Origin: Planctomycetota bacterium
GTDB taxonomy: Bacteria; Planctomycetota; UBA1135; GCA-002686595
Direction of reading: 5' to 3'
Assembly: GCA_029259675.1 (NCBI GenBank)
Contig: JAJDES010000142.1
Coordinates: forward strand, 1-10,290
DNA: 10,290 nucleotides
The notes under the pieces are model-generated. The model saw nothing but the letters and a program-made list of their open reading frames with translations. It was not told the origin of the DNA and ran no database searches. Shown here in pieces: positions 1 through 5,560 of this stretch (position 1 is its first letter; every line of letters begins with the position of its first letter). The position numbers and the translations under genes are program-made.

Positions 1-1
1 C

Positions 2-472
2 AATGTGGAGAGTGTTTCCGAGCAAGCGCTTGAGATTTTGATGCGCTATCGCTGGCCGGGAAACATTCGCGAACTGATCAACGTGGTTGAACGGGCCATG
101 ATCCTGAGTGACGGGCCCAACATCGACGTAGAGGACCTCTCCTCCGACCTCGCTCAATCAGAGAAAACAAATCCGACCGGCACGCCGAACGACGCAACGG
201 CTGCGGCGGAAACCTGGGAACTCCCACGCAACTGGGATTCCCTTTCTTTGAAGGACGTGCGCGAATCGGCGGCGGCCCGAGCTGAATTGGCGTATTTGGA
301 TTCGGCCCTCAGAGCCCACGCGGGACGAATGACCGCAGTTGCAAAGCAAGCCAAGGTCGGTACCCGCTCGCTCTACGACAAGATGCAGCGGCACGGACTC
401 AACAAGGATGACTACCGCCAGGGCGGAAAGTCCAAGAGCGGGGCCTCGAATTCGGAGCCGGCCTCCAGCTAA
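2..472 (+). CDS. Sigma-54-dependent transcriptional activator, C-terminal part (gene begins before the window)
   Basis: The reading frame is open from the window edge, so only the last 156 or so residues are visible. Near the start is the end of the AAA+ domain with the motif WPGNIRELINVVERA, the sensor II/GNxREL signature of sigma-54 enhancer-binding proteins. A polar linker of about 60 residues follows. A Fis-type helix-turn-helix lies near the end (LDSALRAHAGRMTAVAKQ, then VGTRSLYDKMQRHGL). The very C-terminus is basic and Ser-rich. By family knowledge such proteins bind upstream DNA as oligomers and use ATP to open sigma-54 promoters. A sigma-54 promoter sits about 100 bp downstream, so local control of the csbD-type operon is likely but is inference. 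The N-terminal sensory domain is outside the window, so its signal is unknown. The GTG at position 5 is internal, not a start. Confidence 0.93.
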   Translation, partial: NVESVSEQALEILMRYRWPGNIRELINVVERAMILSDGPNIDVEDLSSDLAQSEKTNPTGTPNDATAAAETWELPRNWDSLSLKDVRESAAARAELAYLDSALRAHAGRMTAVAKQAKVGTRSLYDKMQRHGLNKDDYRQGGKSKSGASNSEPASS

Positions 473-513
473 GCAGGAATCGGAAGTGCCGGAAGTTTTT
501 CTTCCGAACCTGC
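473..513 (+). promoter_or_regulatory. Dyad of CGGAAG boxes: candidate activator-binding site or weak terminator
   Basis: Directly after the activator stop codon, CGGAAG occurs at 481-486 and 490-495, and its reverse complement CTTCCG at 501-506. TCGGAAG (480-486) can pair with CTTCCGA (501-507), extended outward by GCAGG (473-477) with CCTGC (509-513). The inner pair 490-495/501-506 makes a 6-bp hairpin with a TTTTT loop. No T-run follows, which argues against a classical terminator. The site lies roughly 90-110 bp upstream of the predicted sigma-54 start point, a usual distance for enhancer sites. Whether it acts as DNA site or RNA hairpin cannot be told from sequence. Confidence 0.45.
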
Positions 514-567
514 AGTAAAGCAGCCGCTTGCAACGTCCCACGCACCGTCAGCGTGCTTTTTGGGCCA

Positions 568-583
568 CGGCACGCTCCTTGCA
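568..583 (+). promoter_or_regulatory. Sigma-54 (RpoN) -24/-12 promoter
   Basis: The sequence CGGCACG-CTCC-TTGCA matches the consensus TGGCACG-N4-TTGCA at all fixed positions except the first T. The invariant GG (569-570) and GC (581-582) are separated by exactly 10 nt. The start point is expected near 593-595, giving a leader of about 135 nt before the CsbD-like gene. The gene just upstream encodes a sigma-54 activator, which supports the call. Confidence 0.8.
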
Positions 584-626
584 CTAGGAGGTAACTAAGT
601 ACTGCGCGGAGTCATTGCGTAGCGAG

Positions 627-677
627 GGTTGCGTCTTGAACTTGCGGTTTAACGACTGAGTTCCCGGGTGCAACCGC
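627..677 (+). other. Leader with two mutually exclusive hairpins upstream of the CsbD-like gene
   Basis: GGTTGC (627-632) is complementary to GCAACC (670-675), while GCGGTT (644-649) is complementary to AACCGC (672-677). The two downstream arms overlap, so only one stem can form at a time. The leader then runs to a purine-rich ribosome site (AAAGGAA, about 714-720) before the ATG at 729. Function is unknown; two 6-bp pairings in a 135-nt leader could also be chance. Confidence 0.3.
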
Positions 678-728
678 CGCAGCCGAAGTGACCCCACTCA
701 ACCCCAATCGAACAAAGGAAACACTCAA

Positions 729-929
729 ATGAACTGGGACAGCATTCAAGGCAATTGGAAACAACTTAAAGGCAAAGCCCACCAGAAATGGGGCAAGATC
801 ACCAACGACGACCTGGATGTAATTGCAGGCAAGCGTGAAGAGCTGGAGGGCAAACTGCAGAAGGCCTACGGATACTCCAAAGAGCAGGCCAAGAAAGAGG
901 TAGACGAGTTCAGCGAAAGCTGCAAGTAG
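729..929 (+). CDS. CsbD-family stress protein
   Basis: This 66-residue protein matches the CsbD family over its whole length. It has the typical opening NWDSIQGNWKQLKGKAHQKWG, then NDDLDVIAGKREELEGKLQ, then AYGYSKEQAKKEVDEF. It has no signal peptide and should be cytosolic. CsbD was first described as a sigma-B general-stress protein of Bacillus; related small proteins are abundant under stress in many bacteria, but their biochemical role is unresolved. The ATG at 729 has AAAGGAA about 8 nt upstream. The gene is first after a sigma-54 promoter, 45 bp before the PRC-barrel gene, so the two are probably co-transcribed. The C-terminal CK ending is slightly unusual. Confidence 0.93.
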   Translation: MNWDSIQGNWKQLKGKAHQKWGKITNDDLDVIAGKREELEGKLQKAYGYSKEQAKKEVDEFSESCK

Positions 930-930
930 G

Positions 931-961
931 CGCTTCCCCCCCCCTTCCACCCCCTTTCTTT
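931..961 (+). repeat. Pyrimidine tract with C9 run between the CsbD-like and PRC-barrel genes
   Basis: From 933 to 961 every base but one (A949) is C or T on the + strand, including nine consecutive C at 936-944. It fills most of the 45-bp gap, so no Shine-Dalgarno sequence exists there. It may simply be a spacer; C9 is prone to length change. Confidence 0.6.
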
Positions 962-974
962 CACCACCAAGAAA

Positions 975-2285
975 ATGCAATTCACTACAAAGCTCGCTTG
1001 TGCCGGCACTCTATGGCTCGGCCTCTCCCATTCCGCGTTCGCCCAGGAAAACAACGGTGCCCAGGAGCAACGCGCTTCGAAGGAGCCGATTTTCATATCA
1101 ACGGACACGTTGGTCGGCTGCAAGGCCACCTGCCACAATCAAGCTGAAGACACCATTGCGGACGCCCTTGTGGACCCCAGCACGGGATGCGTCCAAGCCT
1201 TTATCATGAAGAGCGGCGCCCTCCAATCCGCAGAATCCCTGCGTTGGGATGCCAGCAATAAATGCTTCGTGCCAGCGAGCTCGAAGGCCAATTCGAGCAA
1301 GCTGATGAACGCTTCGAGTTCACAGTCGAATAGCCAAGAAGATCTGGAGCAATCCTTCCTGCTTTCGAAAGTCATTGAGTATCCCCTCATGGGTACGAAG
1401 CGTACCGATGCTGGATACTCAGATGACAAGCTCGGCTCTATCGGTGGTGCGTTCATGGACGTGCGCTCCGGGCAACTCGCCTATGTCACAACTTCAGTCG
1501 GCGGCGTTCTGGGCATCGGCGCCGAATCGCGGGTGATCCCCTGGGCGGCGGTTCACATCCGTCGCAACGACGCGGGCCAGCACACGTTCCGCTCTTCGAT
1601 CTCAGAGAAGCGTCTCGATAAAGCGCCCGCCGTCGGCGAGGGGCCGGACAACCTCAATAATCCGGACTACCGCGACACGCTCTATTCCTACTACGGCGTC
1701 CGCAGGGCCGATTTTGAACCCACCACCAAAGAGTCCGCTTCCGTCGTCCCGATGGAGCGCATCCTGGGTGCAACGATCGCGCGAGCAAGTGGCAACGATG
1801 AGATATTGACGGATCTCGTCTTGAACCCCGAAAGCGGTCAAGTCGCCTATGCGCTCTGCAAGAGCGGCAAGGTGATGCCGATTGACGCTTTCACTTGGAA
1901 TGCCTTCGAAAAGCGATTTCGAGTAAAGGATAACGTCACCGGATCCACATTGGAGGCCGACAAGGGCAGGCACCTGCTCGCATCTGCGCTAACCGAATTC
2001 ACGGTCATGTGCGCCGGGGAGAAATGTGGCGAGCTCGAGGACATTTACTTCGACACCGACAAGAAACGCATTGCGTACCTTTCAGTCAGCGGCGACAGCG
2101 TACGCGTCTTGCCTTGGTCGCTAATCGCGATCCACGCCGTTGGAGAGAAGCAGCAATTGCACTTGAATTGCTCGAGGGAGATCCTCAATTCCGCACCTGA
2201 ACTTGACGGCAAGGTCGGCGCCACCATTTACAGCCCAGCGTTCCGAAGCCGCGTAGATACCCACGCAGGGGACAAAAGCAACTAA
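975..2285 (+). CDS. Exported protein with about four PRC-barrel-like repeats
   Basis: The 436-residue product starts with a Sec signal peptide (hydrophobic residues 7-20, likely cut after AFA at 23), so it should act in the periplasm. Four segments resemble PRC-barrel domains, about residues 37-100, 130-200, 257-320 and 338-400. Each has a 'difference to a property, then GQ(L/V)AYxxx' strand and a V(I/L)PW-type ending: 'SGQLAYVTTSVGG...RVIPWAAVHI', 'SGQVAYALCKSG', 'KKRIAYLSVSG...RVLPWSLIAIH'. The first repeat is the most diverged. Repeats 1 and 4 carry paired cysteines (GCKATC; MCAGEKC). PRC-barrels are small beta-barrels, first defined in RimM and in the photosynthetic reaction-centre H subunit, used for protein or RNA contact; the role of exported tandem copies is unknown to me. 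The ATG at 975 has only a poor purine stretch (AAGAAA) upstream; coupling to the preceding gene is plausible. Confidence 0.82.
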   Translation: MQFTTKLACAGTLWLGLSHSAFAQENNGAQEQRASKEPIFISTDTLVGCKATCHNQAEDTIADALVDPSTGCVQAFIMKSGALQSAESLRWDASNKCFVPASSKANSSKLMNASSSQSNSQEDLEQSFLLSKVIEYPLMGTKRTDAGYSDDKLGSIGGAFMDVRSGQLAYVTTSVGGVLGIGAESRVIPWAAVHIRRNDAGQHTFRSSISEKRLDKAPAVGEGPDNLNNPDYRDTLYSYYGVRRADFEPTTKESASVVPMERILGATIARASGNDEILTDLVLNPESGQVAYALCKSGKVMPIDAFTWNAFEKRFRVKDNVTGSTLEADKGRHLLASALTEFTVMCAGEKCGELEDIYFDTDKKRIAYLSVSGDSVRVLPWSLIAIHAVGEKQQLHLNCSREILNSAPELDGKVGATIYSPAFRSRVDTHAGDKSN

Positions 2286-2392
2286 TTGCGCCCCAATTCA
2301 CTATCATTCTCACCTGCTGGGCCCGGCCGTTGAGAAATGCGCTCCGCGCCGATTCCACCGGGACTTACACCACAAAACCAGAAAGACAAATC

Positions 2393-2569
2393 ATGAAAGT
2401 AAATCGCAAAGCTGTGACCACTCTTGTACTCCTCGCTTCACTCGGCCTCGCCGGATGCCCCGATGACGGGCCGATGGAAGAGGCGGGGGAAACCGTTGAC
2501 GAAGCCGCTGAAGACGCAGGTGAAGCAGTGGAAGACGCTGTCGACGACATTGAAGACGCCGGCAAGTAG
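2393..2569 (+). CDS. Small, highly acidic lipoprotein
   Basis: The 58-residue product starts MKVNRK and has a hydrophobic core ending in LGLAGC, a good lipobox with the lipidated Cys at residue 22. The mature 37 residues contain 16 Asp/Glu and a single Lys. They form a quasi-repeat of Ala/Val/Ile with acid pairs (DEAAEDAGEAVEDAVDDIEDAG), consistent with an amphipathic acidic helix. An upstream in-frame start at 2330 would put 21 extra residues before the signal, so ATG 2393, preceded by AGAAAGA, is chosen. The gene lies 107 bp after the PRC-barrel gene with no terminator between, and just before a strong terminator. It resembles entericidin-like small lipoproteins in layout only; I do not recognise a named family. 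It is probably anchored in the outer or inner membrane. Confidence 0.82.
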   Translation: MKVNRKAVTTLVLLASLGLAGCPDDGPMEEAGETVDEAAEDAGEAVEDAVDDIEDAGK

Positions 2570-2586
2570 TTGCCAACCAAAATTGG

Positions 2587-2666
2587 AGCCCGTTTCGGTA
2601 GTGAACCGACTCGGTTGCGCGGTGCTTGCAACACCTTGAGGGGGCGCAGCCGAAACGGGCTTTTTT
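2587..2666 (+). terminator. Rho-independent-like terminator with a branched 51-nt loop
   Basis: AGCCCGTTTCGG (2587-2598) pairs perfectly with CCGAAACGGGCT (2650-2661), followed by TTTTTT (2661-2666). The 51-nt interior is not an ordinary loop: AACCG/CGGTT (2604-2608/2612-2616) and GGTG/CACC (2621-2624/2632-2635) can form two further hairpins, giving a three-way or four-way RNA junction. It ends the CsbD/PRC/lipoprotein unit. Confidence 0.8.
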
Positions 2667-2951
2667 GATTAGATAATTCGAAGTACTGATTCGTCCTCGC
2701 GATTTGCATGCAATTTTGGCGCCTGCTTTTTTTCTATGAGCGCTAAGCAACGCGATCACTTTCCACTTTGATGAAACTTGTCCCCGGGCAAGGCATTCAC
2801 AACGTCGATCTGCCTGGCTTGCGGTACGGCCTGTAGCCGTAGGCACGACCCAGAGCAACGGAGCCATGCGTGTACTGCTCAACGAGTAGATGCGACTGGG
2901 AAGTGATGAATCAACTCGCACCTGTTCACTAGGGACAAAGGCCCGGTACGA
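2667..2951 (+). other. Gap upstream of the MscS-type gene, with hairpin 2825-2841
   Basis: No convincing gene or sigma-70/sigma-54 promoter is visible. The stretch holds a 10-bp palindrome TTGCATGCAA (2704-2713), a T7 run (2727-2733), and a hairpin TACGGC-CTGTA-GCCGTA (2825-2841). A 21-codon frame, 2890-2955, ends in a TGA that overlaps the next start as ATGA. Confidence 0.45.
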
Positions 2952-3896
2952 ATGACCGAATTGACGAATCAAGATGATGGCGAGCTGTCGGAATTCTCAG
3001 CTTCAACGGCTTGGGATTTGCTTGTGAGCAGCTTGCACGACATGTTTCGCGGGTTCGTCCAGCACCTACCGAACCTCCTCATCGCCCTGATTGTCCTCGG
3101 CATGACTTGGGCATTCGCGTGGGTCGCCCAGAAGGCGTACTGGAGATTGATAGGCAAGCGGAGGCTCAGGCGATCGCTCAAGGATCTCTTCGCGAAGATT
3201 ATTTCAATCGCCATCTGGTGTCTTGGTTTGTTGGCCGCATCCGTTGTCGTATTTCCGTCGGTCAAACCGGAGTCGATTTTGGCCGGACTCGGCCTCTCGT
3301 CCATCGCCATAGGCTTTGCCTTCAAGGACGTGGTCGAGAACTTCTTCGCAGGCTTCCTGATTCTCATTCGAGAGCCCTTGGAAATCGGAGACTTCATCAA
3401 GTGTGACAACGTCGAAGGCAAAGTCGAAAGCATCACCATTCGCGACACGCTAATCCGCCAAACCGACGGACAGCGCGTAATCGTTCCGAACGCGATGCTC
3501 TTCAAGAATCCAGTCTGGATTCGAACCGACCAAGAAAAGCGTCGCATGAGCATCATCTGTGGAGTTGCCTACGACGTGGATCTCGATCAAGCCAGAAGTG
3601 TAATTGGCAAATCCCTAGACGATCTCGACAGTGTAGATGGTGATCGTGAAATCCAAATCTACGCGCACGAGTTCGGATCCAGCAGCATCGATTTCGAGGT
3701 TACCTGGTGGACCGGATCCAAACCGGGCGAAGTGCGCAAATCAAAAGATGAAGTCGTCCGCTCCATCAAGGGCGCACTCGACGAAGCGGGCATCGAAATA
3801 CCCTTCCCCTATCGCACGCTGACTTTCAAAGATTCCTTAAGCGTTGAGCGCACGAGTGAAACTGAAAGTTCAGAAGATACGAAGCAAAAGGGCTGA
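2952..3896 (+). CDS. MscS-type mechanosensitive ion channel
   Basis: The 314-residue product has three membrane segments, about residues 39-62, 83-105 and 108-140. The third is the pore helix, with the family pattern GLGLSSIAIGFAFKDVVENF, followed by FFAGFLILI. The beta domain follows with EPLEIGDFIK and 'GKVESITIRDTLIRQTDGQRVIVPNAML', diagnostic for MscS. A cytoplasmic alpha/beta domain reaches to about residue 295, then a polar Ser/Glu/Lys tail. By family knowledge it opens under membrane tension and releases solutes on osmotic downshift. The length is near the 286 residues of E. coli MscS, so it is a plain small-channel form. No strong Shine-Dalgarno precedes ATG 2952 (AAGG about 11 nt upstream). 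Its place next to a stress operon and ahead of ppk2 suggests an envelope-stress context. Confidence 0.95.
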   Translation: MTELTNQDDGELSEFSASTAWDLLVSSLHDMFRGFVQHLPNLLIALIVLGMTWAFAWVAQKAYWRLIGKRRLRRSLKDLFAKIISIAIWCLGLLAASVVVFPSVKPESILAGLGLSSIAIGFAFKDVVENFFAGFLILIREPLEIGDFIKCDNVEGKVESITIRDTLIRQTDGQRVIVPNAMLFKNPVWIRTDQEKRRMSIICGVAYDVDLDQARSVIGKSLDDLDSVDGDREIQIYAHEFGSSSIDFEVTWWTGSKPGEVRKSKDEVVRSIKGALDEAGIEIPFPYRTLTFKDSLSVERTSETESSEDTKQKG

Positions 3897-3980
3897 GTGA
3901 ATGATCAACACGCCTGTCGACTTCCCCCGCTGCCGAACACGAACGCACATTTAAACCACGGACTCTAAGAGCGAATTGCA

Positions 3981-4169
3981 ATGACAAAAGAAACGAACAA
4001 TCCCAATCCCTCGCCCAAGCCGCAGGACCCGATTCCCGAGCGCCCGAAGAATCCCGGGACTCCCGAACGCCCCCAACCGATCAAGATGCCGGGTAAGCAA
4101 CCGGAGATTGACCTCCCGAGCCAACCTCCTAAGCCGAACACTCCCAAACGGGATCTTGGCGGTCATTGA
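3981..4169 (+). CDS. Small proline-rich, probably disordered protein
   Basis: This 62-residue frame contains 18 prolines (29%), with Lys, Glu, Gln, Asn and Thr as most of the rest, and no aromatic residue. It begins MTKETNNPNPSPKPQDP and ends KRDLGGH. There is no signal peptide and no hydrophobic segment, so it should be a soluble disordered, possibly polyproline-II, peptide. Short proline-rich proteins of this kind are found as uncharacterised genes in other bacteria, but I cannot name a family. Support for it being real is the biased, ordered composition and position between two genes on the same strand, 84 bp after the channel gene. The ribosome site is weak (AAGAG about 11 nt before the ATG). 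A chance frame remains possible. Confidence 0.6.
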   Translation: MTKETNNPNPSPKPQDPIPERPKNPGTPERPQPIKMPGKQPEIDLPSQPPKPNTPKRDLGGH

Positions 4170-4497
4170 TCGGGAGGACGGGATGCATCCAAGCCCAAGG
4201 CATCAGCCTTAGGCAAAGAAAAAGAGCTAGGGCCCGCTTCGTCGTGACTCCAATAGGAGCAGGCCGAATGCACCAGGCCCATAAGAGCAGGATTGGAGGC
4301 GGTCCTTGCGAGGACAGCTGTCCATGGTCGAGCCACATTGCCACGCGGGCATAAAGCCATGATGCCGGCTTTGCGAAAAACAGTTAGTCTCGGCTTGGGG
4401 CAATCCCCCACGTCCTGAATCAAGCCCGCCCGTCATCGCTTTTCGGAACACTTCCCACGTTCCGCTCCCGGGCAGTCCAAAAAGTTGAGACCTAACT
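4170..4497 (+). other. 328-bp non-coding stretch with palindrome and several short hairpins
   Basis: I see no gene here on either strand that I would support. It holds AAGGC-ATCA-GCCTT (4197-4210) and a perfect 12-bp palindrome GGACAGCTGTCC (4312-4323). The left half of that palindrome can alternatively pair with GTCCT (4302-4306) through a TGCG loop. It also holds AAAGCC-N8-GGCTTT (4353-4372). None is followed by a T-run. It must contain the promoter for ppk2 unless that gene is read from upstream, but no clear -10/-35 pair stands out. Confidence 0.5.
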
Positions 4498-5304
4498 GTG
4501 CACAACGACTTAGCCGATGCCCCCGAAGAGTGGATTAGCGAACTCCTCGACGAAGAACTCGACAGGGCCTACCTCGTTGAACTCTGCCGCCTCCAAGTAG
4601 AGTTGCTCAAGCTGCAAGGTCATGTGATGGCCAAGAAGCAGCGCATGGTGATTCTATTCGAGGGGCGCGACACGGCGGGCAAGGGAGGGGCCATCCTTAG
4701 ATTCGCACAACGCATGCGGCCCAGGCACTTGCGCGTAGTCGCGCTACCCAAGCCGACAGAATCGGAAAAGGGACAGTGGTATTTCGAGCGCTACGTGAAA
4801 CAACTTCCCGAGCCCGGCGAAATCGTTCTCTTCGACCGCAGTTGGTACAACCGAGCCGTGGTTGAACCGGTCATGGGTTTTTGCACCGACGCGCAATACG
4901 AACGCTTCATGGAGCAGGTGGGTTCATTCGAGCGAATGCTCATGGAAGACGGCCTGCTTTTGGTGAAGCTTTGGTTCTCTATCAATCGCGAAGAGCAAAG
5001 CCGAAGGCTGGAGGACCGGAAACGCAACCCACTCAAGAAGTGGAAGCTCTCCGCCGTGGACAAGCAAGCCCAGCAGTACTGGGAATCCTTCACCAAGTAC
5101 AAGAACCAGATGTTTCAACATACGAGCACTGAACTTTCGCCGTGGATCGTTGTTAGCGGCAATGAGAAAAAGCGAGCTCGTCTGGAGAGCATCAGGTACG
5201 TGCTCCAATCCATGCAATATGAGGACTCGGGGCAGACGGGTCTGCGGCTTGTGCCAGACCCGACTATTGTGAGTCGCGCCGGGCTGGACGACCAGACGAG
5301 CTAA
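4498..5304 (+). CDS. ppk2: Polyphosphate kinase 2
   Basis: The 268-residue cytosolic enzyme uses polyphosphate as phosphate donor for nucleotides (or the reverse). All family landmarks are present: Walker A FEGRDTAGKGG (G56-G64), then KPTESEKGQWYFERY, then Walker B LFDRSWYNRAVVEPVMGFC with catalytic Asp113. The lid region has EQSRRLEDRKRNPLKKWKLS, then a YWESFTKYKNQMF segment and WIVVSGNEKKRAR. Length and single domain fit the short, one-domain PPK2 form; the class and preferred nucleotide cannot be read safely. The start is GTG 4498: a TGA in the same frame at 4486-4488 blocks any earlier start, and the N-terminal helical segment is family-like. It stands alone, with 328 bp before and about 256 bp after. 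Confidence 0.95.
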   Translation: MHNDLADAPEEWISELLDEELDRAYLVELCRLQVELLKLQGHVMAKKQRMVILFEGRDTAGKGGAILRFAQRMRPRHLRVVALPKPTESEKGQWYFERYVKQLPEPGEIVLFDRSWYNRAVVEPVMGFCTDAQYERFMEQVGSFERMLMEDGLLLVKLWFSINREEQSRRLEDRKRNPLKKWKLSAVDKQAQQYWESFTKYKNQMFQHTSTELSPWIVVSGNEKKRARLESIRYVLQSMQYEDSGQTGLRLVPDPTIVSRAGLDDQTS

Positions 5305-5518
5305 TCGCTCAAGATCCACCCAAAGCTCGCGCCGGACGACTGCGCGCGGTTTGTGGCTGCGAGGTTCCCGCACGGCTTTGGAATGCAAGTGCCACGCTGC
5401 CCCCGTTGCTGGAGAGGCCCGGAGCGGACTCCCGCCGATCGGCGCTTCTTTCTGGCTCGGCAGCGCGATTCGAATGAAAGCAGCCCGACGATTGGCGCTG
5501 TGACAGGCCACTGAGCAA

Positions 5519-5536
5519 TAAGTGCTGGCGCACTTA
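5519..5536 (+). other. Perfect 7-bp hairpin/dyad upstream of the patatin gene
   Basis: TAAGTGC (5519-5525) and GCACTTA (5530-5536) are separated by TGGC. It lies 25-42 nt before ATG 5561 and swallows the alternative GTG start at 5522. It could be an operator or an mRNA hairpin. The rest of the gap 5305-5560 shows no gene and no clear promoter. Confidence 0.4.
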
Positions 5537-5560
5537 ATACTCGCCGAACAAACTCTGGCC

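Noticed and set aside
586..591. Perfect AGGAGG just after the sigma-54 -12 element
   Set aside because: No start codon follows at a workable distance, and it lies upstream of the expected transcript start.
2672..2677. GATAAT as a -10 for the MscS-type gene
   Set aside because: No -35 at a proper distance, since that position falls in the terminator stem, and the leader would be about 270 nt.
2391..2972. 193-codon open frame on the minus strand
   Set aside because: It runs through the lipoprotein gene and terminator in antisense, with low-complexity, Arg/Cys-rich translation.
4294..4310. Second sigma-54-like promoter (TGG...TTGC) upstream of ppk2
   Set aside because: GG (4295-4296) and GC (4308-4309) are 11 nt apart instead of 10, and the CAC block is missing.
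4227..4505. 92-codon minus-strand frame in the gap before ppk2
   Set aside because: No ribosome site, no domain and several overlapping frames of similar length on both strands; the gap looks non-coding.
5328..5346. CGCGC/GCGCG hairpin after ppk2
   Set aside because: Short, in GC-rich DNA where such pairs are common, and not followed by T residues.
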